Origin: a virus
Length of the DNA stretch: 60,358 bases
IMG/VR virus record: IMGVR_UViG_3300020439_001546
Location: 1 to 60,358 of that record
Reading direction: 5' to 3' (one strand)
Within the stretch, counting starts at the first letter, position 1, and each line of letters starts with the position of its first letter. Positions 8,444 to 17,498 of this stretch are shown here, piece after piece. The notes under the pieces were generated by a model. That model did not search any database. It had not been told where the DNA came from and saw only the letters and a program-made list of their open reading frames with translations. The translations under genes and the position numbers were made by a program.

Positions 8444-10003
8444 TTATATTTCATGAATTTTATTAACAATAAATGAGTTATCCTTCGACACATCTCCACA
8501 AAGTAGCAGGTTGTTACCTTCGTAAATTATGTACTGATATTTGTCTCGGGTTTCTGGGAAAACAACTACACTATCTAGGCAACAGGTATTGTCTTCAATT
8601 GTGAGGAACGCCATTTTGCGACCCTTTGTTTTGCCCTTTTTAACTGTAGTGGTAGCAACTCTATTGACATTTGCAGCAATACACAAGTCCTTGCCGGTTT
8701 TACCGTTTAGAACATCTTTGCATAAAGTGTTTGCGATTGATGTATCCGCTGCGTCGATACGGGACAAAGATACTGGGCATCCAAGAAACTTGTTTTCCTG
8801 CTCAATGATCCAAGCTGGGTCATCTTCTAAGCTGTAGGGGGGATTGTTGATGAAGTTGGCTTCATTACTAACAATCTGAGATCTATCAGTCTTGCTAGTA
8901 CCTCCACCCTCTTTCTTGGTCGGAGCTAAATCTATAAAACAATCATACAGATTTGTCCACCTCTTTTTAGGGTAGTTGTTAATCACCCAATTAGTTTCGG
9001 CTTTAGTTAGCTCTCTAAAGATTAAATACTCGTATAAAGCCTTATTTCTGGACGTGTTTGTAGCCTTTGTAGAAAAGAACCCAATAGAGCACAACGCTTT
9101 GAAAGCTGTTGCATTGATCTTTGGTGAAAGATAGACAATAATGTCCATCCATGAGAAATCTCTTGGGGACTTGTTGATCTCTTCAGAGGTTTCCTCAATA
9201 GCCTTGATAACCTTATCTCCAGTCACACCAGTAAGAGATTTAATATCTTTGACTCCAAAATAAATACCATCTTCTTGAATGTTAAACTTAACACCAAAAG
9301 AAGAAATCTTTGGTATCTTAACCTCAAGATCAAATAGCTTGGCCTCTGACACTAATTCGTAAATTTCTTGATGTGGGTCTTGCTTCTCATTCGCATAGTA
9401 TAGGTAGGACAAAAAGAACTCTTTAGTGTTATTCGCCTTATACCAAGCAGACCAGAATGAGTTGACAGCATAAGCTACCGCATGGGACTTGTTAAAGGAA
9501 TATCTGGATGACTTCTCAATCCAGCCAAAAATTTCGGATGCGGTATCTCCGTCAACCAAACCAACTGATTCACAACCATCAACAAAGTCGCCCCTAATTG
9601 AAGCCATGAGTTCAGCATCTTTCTTACCAATGGCTTTACGCAAATCGTCCGCTTTCTTCAGGTCAAATCCAGCCAGCTTTTGAGCTATAAGCATGGACTG
9701 CTCTTGATACACAAGAACTCCGTAGGTAGGCTTCAGTATATTTTCTAGCGATTCGTGAAGATAGCTAACTTCTTCTTCTTTGTGTTTTCTATCTACGAAA
9801 CGCTGAGTCATAGACTTGCCGTCAATAATAGCTTTCAAACAACCCGGCCTAATTAGTGCAATAAGTGCGGCTAATTCCTCAAGGTTCTCTGGTGCTAACC
9901 TCTTGGACCAAGCACGCCCAAGATTGCTTTCTAGTTGGAACACTCCTTTGGTAAGACCGTCTTTGAAGAGATTCCAAGTTTTCTCATCTGTATAATCAAT
10001 CAT
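8444..10003 (-). CDS. dnaE: DNA polymerase III alpha subunit, C-terminal half (split gene)
   Basis: A 519-residue protein matching DnaE from just after the palm to the OB domain. It starts MIDYTDEKTWNLFKDG, then GVFQLES near residue 20, ALIALIRPG, YGVLVYQEQSM, AIGKKDAELM and FNKSHAVAYA near residue 173 (fingers), a helix-hairpin-helix-like region with FGVKDIKSLTGV, and an OB-like segment near the C-terminus (KMAFLTIEDNTCCLDSVVVFP). The tau-binding C-terminal tail of bacterial DnaE seems to be absent. The catalytic aspartates are in the other half, encoded at 10686-12308. Both parts must assemble to form a polymerase (inference). Confidence 0.92.
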   Translation of the reverse strand: MIDYTDEKTWNLFKDGLTKGVFQLESNLGRAWSKRLAPENLEELAALIALIRPGCLKAIIDGKSMTQRFVDRKHKEEEVSYLHESLENILKPTYGVLVYQEQSMLIAQKLAGFDLKKADDLRKAIGKKDAELMASIRGDFVDGCESVGLVDGDTASEIFGWIEKSSRYSFNKSHAVAYAVNSFWSAWYKANNTKEFFLSYLYYANEKQDPHQEIYELVSEAKLFDLEVKIPKISSFGVKFNIQEDGIYFGVKDIKSLTGVTGDKVIKAIEETSEEINKSPRDFSWMDIIVYLSPKINATAFKALCSIGFFSTKATNTSRNKALYEYLIFRELTKAETNWVINNYPKKRWTNLYDCFIDLAPTKKEGGGTSKTDRSQIVSNEANFINNPPYSLEDDPAWIIEQENKFLGCPVSLSRIDAADTSIANTLCKDVLNGKTGKDLCIAANVNRVATTTVKKGKTKGRKMAFLTIEDNTCCLDSVVVFPETRDKYQYIIYEGNNLLLCGDVSKDNSFIVNKIHEI

Positions 10004-10014
10004 TTAATTCAACT

Positions 10015-10689
10015 CTAAACAAAAAGTTTACCGTCAGCAAAAGCCTTTTCAAATTTCATATTTCTGTATACCGCACGTCGAGACTTTTGCAATTTAATAA
10101 ATATGTTGGCGGTATCTTTAACGTCCTGTAGGGCGTCGTGAGCATTTTCACTTGATAACCCCATTCGCTCTCTCAAGCTGTCCATACTAATCGACTTGAC
10201 ATTAGGGTCACCCTCAGTCCATAGCCATACGTCATCCATAACATCAATCTTATAAATTTGATGGAATAACTTTTGGCACTGTCTTTTGTCGTCGTATGGG
10301 CCATATTCCTTACACAAACGATTAACGATATGCATATCATAACCTATGATATTAAAGCCTGCTGGGACTGGAGCGAAGTAGGGAGTACCTTTCCAGTTGT
10401 ACTTGTTTACAAAAGCACAAAACTTTTTCCACACACCTTTCGGTAGCGGTGCTTTAGCAAGCTTTTCTCTGGTTTGCCCCGTGACTTTTAACGCACCTTC
10501 TTCTAGTGGGTCAACACCAGCGGCTAGAGCCTTATCATCATCAATAATCGGACGCATCATGCTATTAAATTCGCCCTTCAATCTAAAATTTCTTCCGTCT
10601 AACGCGATGGCAGCAATCTGTGTCGGTTGACACCGCATAGGATTTCTACCGCCCGTTTCAAAGTCAAAAACAATTATGTCACGATTCAT
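10015..10689 (-). CDS. DEDDh 3'-5' exonuclease (proofreading, DnaQ-like)
   Basis: A 224-residue protein. IIVFDFETGG gives the ExoI motif with DxE, FNIIGYDMHIVNRL the ExoII motif, and HDALQDVKDT near residue 185 the ExoIII motif with catalytic His and Asp of the DEDDh type. It is the expected proofreading partner of a C-family polymerase. The gene sits exactly between the two halves of that polymerase, with an ATGA overlap to the N-half gene and 11 nt before the C-half gene, so all three should be made together. Confidence 0.9.
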   Translation of the reverse strand: MNRDIIVFDFETGGRNPMRCQPTQIAAIALDGRNFRLKGEFNSMMRPIIDDDKALAAGVDPLEEGALKVTGQTREKLAKAPLPKGVWKKFCAFVNKYNWKGTPYFAPVPAGFNIIGYDMHIVNRLCKEYGPYDDKRQCQKLFHQIYKIDVMDDVWLWTEGDPNVKSISMDSLRERMGLSSENAHDALQDVKDTANIFIKLQKSRRAVYRNMKFEKAFADGKLFV

Positions 10690-12308
10690 ACTAACTCCTT
10701 AATCATCATTAGTTTATCCAAAAGGTTAATGCCTAAAACATCAAACTTTACATGTCCGAGAGCCTCTAGGTCGGCCATTTCAAGACCAGCGATCTTCTCT
10801 GTTCCGCTTTTAGGGTTAACCATAGGGCAAACTTTATACAACTCATCAGCAGAGATAACCACACCCGCAGCGTGTTTACCTTGTGTTTTAAATGTACCTT
10901 CAATATCAATTGCTTGTTGGAAGTATTCTGAATAGTCTCCCTCTAAGTATCCAGCATCATTCACAAAACAATAGTCACGCAAGTCGTCTGGATTGTTTAG
11001 TAAAGCCCACTTGATGATAGAGCGATCCTCTTCGTCCATCTCTGCAAGTTGATCGGAAATAGCTGCCTCGTCAGGAATAGACTTGGTGATTTCGTTCATC
11101 TCGCTAAAACCGCAGGCATTATTAACACGTAAGACTTCTTTGAGGGCACTACGTCCCTGTAGTCTACCAAACGTGAGCATCTGACTAACATTGTTTTGTC
11201 CATACTTATCTTTAAGGTATGAGATAATTTCATCACGCTTACCACCCGGTACATCCATGTCAATATCTGGAAGTGAAATGTGATCTTCTGTGTTTCGTCC
11301 AGCGTTGTAGAATCTTTCAAACAGTAGGTCAAACTCGATAGGATCAATCTGAGTGATTCCAATAAGGTAAGAGATTAGGCAACCAGCGGCAGATCCTCTT
11401 CCCGGTCCAACAGTCCAACCTTGAGAGACGCAGTAGTTAATAACATCCCAAACAATTAGAAAGTAACCAAACAATTTAGCTTCTTCGATAACCGCATACT
11501 CAGATCTAAAACGGTCGCCGTAAACTTTCTTAAGCTCATCATCTTTAATTTTATGAGATAATAGCTTCTGCCAGCCCTCCCTAGCTAAGGTTCTTAGATA
11601 ATCTTTTTGGGTTTCTCCATTTGGGGTTTGGAACTTTGGAAGTATTGGTTGACTCAAGATATTATAGTTTTCACACTTATTAAAAATCTCGTCAAACGTA
11701 TCCATCGAAGGATCTTCTACCAGTATCTTGGAAATCTCACTTTTATCTTTCAAATAGAAATCATTAGACTCAAAGAACACGCTGTTTTCTACAGGCTCTC
11801 TATTAGCTAAAGCCTTTTGTACTTTTGGCATAGTTGTCTTCATTTTAGAACACAAAAGAATCCTATGCAATGGTGCCTGATTTTTATTAGTATAATAGAT
11901 ATCCATAAAAGAGTCGGTCTTTGCGTAGAAGTCGTCGCCTTTAATTGGTGACACAGACTCACTTTTGGCAACAGAAATCAAGTTACCTTTACCGCATAGC
12001 CTGATTAGAGACCCGTTGTCTACGTCTCCCTCAGCAGAAATGGAAGACACGATCTGAATAAGGTCTAGCCATCCATCTTTATTCTTAGCAAATAGTGTGA
12101 AGTCGTCAAAAGCACAACCGATAATTGGTTTGATGTTATTTTTGACGCAAGCCTTATAGAAAGTGACGGCACCAGATATCGACTTGTAGTCAGCAATACC
12201 ACAAGCGGAATAGGAATTTTCAGAACATTTGCTCGCTAGTTCTGTTGGCTTGGAAAAGCCTCTCTGTAAAGAGTAGTGTGTGAAATTACACAATGGGAAC
12301 CACTTCAT
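10686..12308 (-). CDS. dnaE: DNA polymerase III alpha subunit, N-terminal half (split gene)
   Basis: A 540-residue protein. Residues 1-70 are a PHP-like domain (FTHYSLQRGFSKPTELA...GIADYKSISGAVTFYKA...IKPIIG) in which the HxH and other metal ligands of active PHP domains are not conserved. The polymerase core follows: GPGRGSAAGCLISYLIG near 300, LPDIDMDV near 349 with the two catalytic Asp, and KFDVLGINLL near 521 with the third Asp. The protein then stops at IKELV. Compared with E. coli DnaE, only a short linker seems to be missing before the second half begins. No intein or frameshift signature is visible. Confidence 0.93.
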   Translation of the reverse strand: MKWFPLCNFTHYSLQRGFSKPTELASKCSENSYSACGIADYKSISGAVTFYKACVKNNIKPIIGCAFDDFTLFAKNKDGWLDLIQIVSSISAEGDVDNGSLIRLCGKGNLISVAKSESVSPIKGDDFYAKTDSFMDIYYTNKNQAPLHRILLCSKMKTTMPKVQKALANREPVENSVFFESNDFYLKDKSEISKILVEDPSMDTFDEIFNKCENYNILSQPILPKFQTPNGETQKDYLRTLAREGWQKLLSHKIKDDELKKVYGDRFRSEYAVIEEAKLFGYFLIVWDVINYCVSQGWTVGPGRGSAAGCLISYLIGITQIDPIEFDLLFERFYNAGRNTEDHISLPDIDMDVPGGKRDEIISYLKDKYGQNNVSQMLTFGRLQGRSALKEVLRVNNACGFSEMNEITKSIPDEAAISDQLAEMDEEDRSIIKWALLNNPDDLRDYCFVNDAGYLEGDYSEYFQQAIDIEGTFKTQGKHAAGVVISADELYKVCPMVNPKSGTEKIAGLEMADLEALGHVKFDVLGINLLDKLMMIKELV

Positions 12309-12348
12309 GGTCTCTCCTTCAATATTTTAAACTCAATTCTTACACTGT

Positions 12349-12377
12349 ATTATAGTCTACGGATAGCTATTTTGCAA
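12349..12377 (-). promoter_or_regulatory. Sigma70-type promoter for the polymerase operon
   Basis: On the minus strand TTGCAA and TATAAT are separated by 17 nt, in front of the polymerase N-half gene. The -35 overlaps the end of the upstream CMP-sugar synthetase gene. AAGGAG precedes the ATG at 12308. Confidence 0.65.
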
Positions 12378-13020
12378 ATGCTTTCCATAGAATTTGTGCG
12401 ATTTTAAATTCTTCTTCTGTATCAATATCTACATATAGCTGGTTTGCTATAAACGGATTTGCATTTGGTCCAAACACATAGCGGTATTTTTCCATAGTCT
12501 GTTGAGTTGTGACACCTAGTATAGTTACTGTAAACTTGGGATCTAAATCTTGAGAATAGGGATGCCAAGGCCCCGCATTAAAATTATCTGGTTTAAACTT
12601 ATTATTCAGCAGGAAGTGCTTAAATGGCCTCACAACCATTGTGCTATCAAATCCATCATCCAGAGACTGCACCCCATGTGTTATAAGGTCGTCCGCTGTG
12701 TGGCTAATAAAAAAAGTTATTTCCGTAGCTAACCAGAAACATATCGGCTCATCTTTAGATACAAGGGGTTTAATTTTTTGCGATATTTCATAGTTCAAAT
12801 CTGACCATCCAGAGTCGCTTGGTGAAAGGTCAACTCTTTCTGCGTTATGCCTCTTTGCTATTTCTTCAGTAGCGTCAGAATGTATTGCCGCTAGAACAAT
12901 GTCGTGTCCCTTAAACTGATCAATGGTTAAATCTAGAATAGACTGTTGGCCAATAAACGGCTTTGTGTTTTTATTATGACACCGTTCCGAGTGCTCTCTA
13001 TAGGGAATAACTATCTTCAT
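12367..13020 (-). CDS. CMP-sugar synthetase-like cytidylyltransferase (NeuA family)
   Basis: A 217-residue protein. KIVIPYREHSERCHNKNTKPF matches the N-terminal signature of acylneuraminate/KDO cytidylyltransferases (IPAR.gSkrlpgKNi). YVDIDTEEEF near residue 200 matches the vDIDt..D motif. Such enzymes make CMP-sialic acid or related CMP-sugars from CTP. The gene abuts the GT29-like sialyltransferase gene, sharing one base, which supports a donor plus transferase pair. Length is close to family size. The central part (AGPWHPYSQDLDP) is less typical, so the actual sugar is uncertain. Confidence 0.75.
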   Translation of the reverse strand: MKIVIPYREHSERCHNKNTKPFIGQQSILDLTIDQFKGHDIVLAAIHSDATEEIAKRHNAERVDLSPSDSGWSDLNYEISQKIKPLVSKDEPICFWLATEITFFISHTADDLITHGVQSLDDGFDSTMVVRPFKHFLLNNKFKPDNFNAGPWHPYSQDLDPKFTVTILGVTTQQTMEKYRYVFGPNANPFIANQLYVDIDTEEEFKIAQILWKAFAK

Positions 13021-13691
13021 TAATCTAACCTATTTATGAACCCATCTTTGATAAATCTATCCAGTAAAAAAACTTCAAACTCTCTGTCTATACCCACGCT
13101 CGACCAGTTGTGCTTATAGTCACGGTCGAAGTAGTAGCTACAGTATGAATTAGTATTACTATTACCCATACCAACTATTGACACATTTTTGTATTTTTTA
13201 ATGCAGTTTATGATACATGACGTGCCGGTAGTTAAGCCATGTACAACCTCTTTGTTAAACGATATCAAATTAAATGAGGATGTGTCAATTTCATTTTCTA
13301 GAGTTGGCTGGAAAAATATGTCTGCCGTAGATAATAGCCTATTGATATTCTTTATCTTTTCGGACGGCGTTGTTTTTATCCCCTCCATATCCGTAATCTC
13401 AGACCAAAAATTTTTATAATACCGCATCATCAGAGATTTTCCTGCTTGGGTTTCCCATCTGTTGGCGTATTCCTCTAGCTGTTCCTGCGTCTCGTCAATC
13501 TTGTTATTAAGAATCAAGCTAAAATTTACGAAGCAAACGCTTGTTTTTGTTCCGACATCTTTTTCGTATCCACTTATAGGGGGCATGTTTACCCTTAACA
13601 CTATGTCGTGTGCATCTATAGCATCGCCAAGCCCTTTGCCCAAAAGACTATCCGACTTCCCCACGACGCAAACCGTTCTAGTATCTTTCAT
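13020..13691 (-). CDS. Sialyltransferase-like glycosyltransferase (GT29 family)
   Basis: The start is set at ATG 13691 (MKDTRTVCVVGKSD), preceded by GGGGAG; the upstream in-frame ATG at 13766 would overlap the neighbour by 89 nt. The ~223-residue protein shows a sialylmotif-L-like stretch: CVVGKSDSLLGKGLGDAID, then HDIVLRVN and GYEKDVGTKTS. A motif-S-like stretch follows: HGLTTGTSCIINC, then KNVSIVGMG. The C-terminal HNWSSVGIDREFE may correspond to motif VS. GT29 enzymes transfer sialic acid from CMP-Neu5Ac and are known mainly from eukaryotes, with scattered bacterial and environmental members. Confidence 0.78.
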   Translation of the reverse strand: MKDTRTVCVVGKSDSLLGKGLGDAIDAHDIVLRVNMPPISGYEKDVGTKTSVCFVNFSLILNNKIDETQEQLEEYANRWETQAGKSLMMRYYKNFWSEITDMEGIKTTPSEKIKNINRLLSTADIFFQPTLENEIDTSSFNLISFNKEVVHGLTTGTSCIINCIKKYKNVSIVGMGNSNTNSYCSYYFDRDYKHNWSSVGIDREFEVFLLDRFIKDGFINRLD

Positions 13692-15774
13692 TGAGGCTCC
13701 CCAATAACAATCTCCATTGTTCAACAAAAGCGTCTTGCATAGCCCTAGCTTTCTTATAGCACTCATCTACAATCATATCAGACTTATTTCTATTATTAAA
13801 TATGGCTATAATCGAGTTAGCAACGTCTTCTGCTGTCGTTTCTTGCCCCAGTGTGTCTTGTTCTCCAAGGTGTTGGTATTTGTAATTTAGCTTAAAGCAG
13901 GGCATTTCGGAAAGTATCCCAGTGTTTGTTCCGAGTACTGGTATACGATACATCATCGCTTCTACAGGCGAAAGACCAAACCCCTCGTACCTACTGGGCT
14001 GGACATATAGGTCGGCAGCATTAAGGAGGGTAGAGACATCATTCTGGGAGGGTAGAATACTAACATTTATCCTAGATGCGGCTAGTTCATAAATATACTT
14101 AACATATTCCTCGTTATATCTTTCCCATACGCCGTCTGCGGGTTGAGTCCAATTTACAAGCCTTGGCGAACCGGTTCTAACACTTAGTCTAGAAAGTTTA
14201 TTTTTGGGCAATCCCGATCCTGCGATTACTATCTTGTAGTTGCTTGGCAGCAGGTCCGACGATTTAATCAATGCCTCTAAGTTTTTTTGCGGGTTAATTC
14301 TCGATAGACATACAATGAGTTTTTCATGGTTCTGAATCTTAAGGTATTTTCTGTCTTCAAACCTACTTTCTCTGACATTAATTCTGCTAGGATCGGGAGC
14401 ATTGTTTATTACCACTATGTCTTCGTCTAGGTAGTCTATACTGTTTTTTGTTAAATATGTTTTGAGACCACTTTTACATCGTTGACTAACGCAAACTATT
14501 TTTAGAGGGTTGACAGCGAGGGCATTTTTGTATTCCCATTCTATCGGGTTGTGGACAACTGATATTATTTTTTTATTAGATAAGTTTGAGCAGTCTCTTA
14601 ACACTGTATCTATAGGTGCGATTTCTATTTTATTAAAGTGACCAAAGGGTTGGTGATATTCGGGTTGTTTAAACTGGTGGATATGATGACCCATCAACCA
14701 GCAAATTATTATATCCGAACATTCCCCTTGCTCGTCGTCATAGTAGTGTATTATTTGTGAGTCTGCCACACTATTTGAGAACTGCTCATTCCAACGCTCA
14801 ACACCTCCACCGATAGGTTTCTTCCCACCCATGAGCAGGGATACTTTAGGGTCTGGCTCTGAATCAGAGAATATTGAAAGAAACCGCAGCCTCTTGTCTT
14901 GTTGCTTTACGTTGTTGACATGTATGAAATGAGATTTACAACTCCTAGACCAGAATTTAGGCCCAGCTTCAAACTCACAATTCCACTCAAAACTAAGCCT
15001 GTTTAATAATTCTTCAGGAACAAGGCAAGATAGTAAGACTTGATCAAAGCACCATTCTTTTATATAGCATTTTTTCGGTTGGCGGTAGAGTTCCGCCAGT
15101 GACTGTGGTATTACAAGCACTCCACCGTTCAGCATATTATCTACGCTAGATTCATACGGTTTATCTAGGATGTTAGCAAAGACCCACTTTTCTATGCTCC
15201 GTAGCCATCCTAAATCTTTCTGTTTGTTCGTAACATCTTTAAATTCATCATATGCAGAAATTTTGTCGTCGGGCGTGTTTTTGAATATATTTGGAGAACC
15301 TGACTTAATAAAAACGTCACAGTCTAGATATAGAGTCTTCTTATATTTTTTTGTTACTTGATAGATTCTATACTTATTGGCCATTGGCCAATCTTCGTTT
15401 TGATCTCCAGTCAACTCAATATAATCTGCGTTGCACTGCTTGGCATATTCGACAATACTTTCTCTAGTAACACTCAAGTGTTCTAGGGCGTAATCATTTG
15501 CAGCGACAACACAAACCGCATACTCGCTCTGTTGCGGTGGTAGCTCGTCATAGAAGTTTATCAAGCTGGCAAGATGGGGGTCTGTTGATTGGACCAGAGT
15601 TCTTACAGACTTGCGAGTTCTTTCAAAATGTTCCTCCCTGTCGTACTGGGAGCAGTCCTGACACCATTTCCAATTGGGCGGCATAGTGCCCATCTCCTTC
15701 TCGAAGACTGGGCACCAACCGGGTTTGTCACAGATACATTGTGACAGATCCAACTTTTCTACCATGCTCGGCAA
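13678..15774 (-). CDS. Two-domain glycosyltransferase (GT-A/GT8-like + GT4) with Cys-rich N-terminus
   Basis: A 698-residue fusion. Residues 1-45 hold a cysteine cluster (CICDKPGWCPVF..., WCQDC). Residues ~80-290 look like a GT8-type GT-A domain, with KTLYLDCDVFI as the DxD metal site, NGGVLVIP and an HVNN near its end. Residues ~330-690 form a GT4-like domain, with VSQRCK, LIVCLSRINPQKNLEALI and PSRYEGFGLSPVEAMMYRIPVLGTNTG. The two active sites could add two sugars in sequence to one acceptor (inference). The gene overlaps the capsid-type gene upstream by 16 nt. Confidence 0.88.
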   Translation of the reverse strand: MPSMVEKLDLSQCICDKPGWCPVFEKEMGTMPPNWKWCQDCSQYDREEHFERTRKSVRTLVQSTDPHLASLINFYDELPPQQSEYAVCVVAANDYALEHLSVTRESIVEYAKQCNADYIELTGDQNEDWPMANKYRIYQVTKKYKKTLYLDCDVFIKSGSPNIFKNTPDDKISAYDEFKDVTNKQKDLGWLRSIEKWVFANILDKPYESSVDNMLNGGVLVIPQSLAELYRQPKKCYIKEWCFDQVLLSCLVPEELLNRLSFEWNCEFEAGPKFWSRSCKSHFIHVNNVKQQDKRLRFLSIFSDSEPDPKVSLLMGGKKPIGGGVERWNEQFSNSVADSQIIHYYDDEQGECSDIIICWLMGHHIHQFKQPEYHQPFGHFNKIEIAPIDTVLRDCSNLSNKKIISVVHNPIEWEYKNALAVNPLKIVCVSQRCKSGLKTYLTKNSIDYLDEDIVVINNAPDPSRINVRESRFEDRKYLKIQNHEKLIVCLSRINPQKNLEALIKSSDLLPSNYKIVIAGSGLPKNKLSRLSVRTGSPRLVNWTQPADGVWERYNEEYVKYIYELAASRINVSILPSQNDVSTLLNAADLYVQPSRYEGFGLSPVEAMMYRIPVLGTNTGILSEMPCFKLNYKYQHLGEQDTLGQETTAEDVANSIIAIFNNRNKSDMIVDECYKKARAMQDAFVEQWRLLLGSLNERY

Positions 15775-16823
15775 CTCCAGTACCTTGCCTTCCAGCGTGG
15801 ACCGGGGTTGTCGCAGTTGTGCCTAGCACGGAAATTCTTTCTCCTACCGGGAATATTCTTTTTAATTTTCATGTTAGGGTCTCCAAAGTTTACCTTAACA
15901 ACATTTCCCTTTTGGTTTTTAACATATACGCTAAACTTCTTTGGTCCGCTAGGAGTTCTAAAGGGTTTACCCAGCTTAACTTTTCTGCCCTGATACTCAG
16001 CCGCCTGAGCTGGTATTAAGGTTCTTCCGTTCTTTTTATAGATACCTTTTCTTTCGTACTGGTATATCTCGCCAGTTTTAGGATCTCTATACTTAAACAC
16101 TTCTGCCTTAGACTTGCGTGGATGTCCTTTTGGTAATAGATCGTTATCGGTCGTATAGTTTGGGTTAGAGGGTCTACCACTTCTAAGCAACTTCAGGAAG
16201 GCGTTCACGCGAGCAATAGCCCAGCCATGACGACTCATCTTTGGGGCGTGGCTTGTAGAGAAGGCTCCTGCACCACGACGGTAAACGGCCTTGAGCATAC
16301 CCAGTGTAGCCTTGGAGCCTTTTCCTTTTGCGTTGTGCTCCTTAACTTTCTGTGCTAACTGTGCTGTTACCTCTTTACTAAAAGTAATTTTACCGCTAGG
16401 ATTCTTGGCACTGTCAGGCTTATTCTTTTTAGAGCCTTTCTTTTGATCTTTTTTTGGTGCTGGAGTTCTACGGGGATCTTTTGGTCCCGGTTTGTCTGCT
16501 TCCGCAAACTCAGCATACGTAAGGTGCTCTTCGGACTGGGCACGCTTAAGCTGCTCTTGGGTTGGTCTACCTTCTTTTTCAGTTTTAGCAGGCTTATAGT
16601 TTTTACCTTCTCGTTCTTTCTTGCGTCTGATGTTTTCCCAAAGTCCCGGTTTAGCAATTGAAATATCAATCTCCTCTACTTCCGATTCTTCGTGATACAC
16701 CTCTTCAGCAGAAACATAATCTTCTTCTGCTGGCACATAATAATTGTCCTCCGTAAGTTCCTCTTCTGATCCGTAAGATTCAAAGTAGTAAAACTCATCA
16801 GCTTCTGAAATATAGTCAGGCAT
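15759..16823 (-). CDS. Phage structural or head-associated protein with C-terminal basic/aromatic domain
   Basis: A 354-residue protein with an acidic N-terminal third (runs of E, D and Y), a Lys/Pro-rich linker, a middle segment (LGMLKAVYRRGAGAFSTSH...HGWAIARVNAFLKLLRSG) and a C-terminal domain (GKPFRTPSGPKKFSVYVKN, VKVNFGDPNMKIKK, RRKNFRARHNCDNPGPRWKARYWSC). Similar middle and C-terminal modules recur in proteins of large marine phages, often near head genes. A virion or head-processing role is likely but not proven; no catalytic motif is evident. Confidence 0.65.
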   Translation of the reverse strand: MPDYISEADEFYYFESYGSEEELTEDNYYVPAEEDYVSAEEVYHEESEVEEIDISIAKPGLWENIRRKKEREGKNYKPAKTEKEGRPTQEQLKRAQSEEHLTYAEFAEADKPGPKDPRRTPAPKKDQKKGSKKNKPDSAKNPSGKITFSKEVTAQLAQKVKEHNAKGKGSKATLGMLKAVYRRGAGAFSTSHAPKMSRHGWAIARVNAFLKLLRSGRPSNPNYTTDNDLLPKGHPRKSKAEVFKYRDPKTGEIYQYERKGIYKKNGRTLIPAQAAEYQGRKVKLGKPFRTPSGPKKFSVYVKNQKGNVVKVNFGDPNMKIKKNIPGRRKNFRARHNCDNPGPRWKARYWSCRAW

Positions 16824-16832
16824 TAGTAACTC

Positions 16833-17498
16833 CTAAAAGTTTGGTAGTTCTGGAAAAAGTTTGTATCGAATATCTTCCCAAACGGCACCAGCAATAATCA
16901 TTGAGGCTTCGTTGTCAGAGGGGTAGTGTACGCCCATTAGCATCCTAGCCATTCCAGCCAATTGAACCTTATCAAAGAATTGGTCTGAAAATTGTGGGTA
17001 TTTCGCCGCCAATATGTAGGCACTCAGTGCAGCGTAAGCGGTGTGTCCCGATGGATAGGCTGGAGTTTGTGCAGTCTTAGAGTCTCTGAGTGTTATGTTC
17101 AATCCGTATTTATCAGCAATCTGGTAGGGCCTCGGCCTGTTATGTCTATGTTTTAAATTAAGAATGATAGGCTTTAATATGTTCCAAGACTTGTCAAATA
17201 TCTCCTTTGGAAACTCTACATTTAGTTGTTTTAAAGTTGTATGAAAAAGATCATTCGGTTCTTCATCAACAAGTTTAATTAAGTCTAGTTGTGAGTTGGA
17301 AACACTCTTGGTTAAGTTAGAAAGATAGATTAATTCTTTCCTTGTGGTTTCGCTGTTATTATCCGGAGGATCTGGAAGTATATCATCCCAACCTATTGTA
17401 ACCTGTTTAGACACCTTCCAAGTCCTTGGCTTGTCGGTATACTTCATGTTTTTAAGTTGTTCAGATATAAATTTATCTGCACCAATTATATAACTCAT
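16833..17498 (-). CDS. PAP2-family phosphatase (acid phosphatase type)
   Basis: A 221-residue protein. The three PAP2 motifs appear in order: KHRHNRPRP near 117, YPSGHTAYAAL near 148, and ARMLMGVHYPSDNEA near 183, giving the phosphate-binding Lys/Arg and both catalytic His. PAP2 enzymes dephosphorylate lipid phosphates or small phosphoesters. No signal peptide or multi-span membrane domain is evident, so it resembles soluble bacterial acid phosphatases or haloperoxidase relatives. It overlaps a small membrane-anchored protein gene by 4 nt and lies beside the DUF1501 cassette. Confidence 0.88.
   Translation of the reverse strand: MSYIIGADKFISEQLKNMKYTDKPRTWKVSKQVTIGWDDILPDPPDNNSETTRKELIYLSNLTKSVSNSQLDLIKLVDEEPNDLFHTTLKQLNVEFPKEIFDKSWNILKPIILNLKHRHNRPRPYQIADKYGLNITLRDSKTAQTPAYPSGHTAYAALSAYILAAKYPQFSDQFFDKVQLAGMARMLMGVHYPSDNEASMIIAGAVWEDIRYKLFPELPNF

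Noticed and set aside
8444-12308. Frameshift or intein as cause of the split polymerase
   Set aside because: A whole exonuclease gene lies between the halves, and the ends of both halves lack intein splice motifs.
13020-13766. Longer start of the GT29-like protein at 13766
   Set aside because: The extra 25 residues mirror the neighbouring frame and a GGGGAG site supports 13691.
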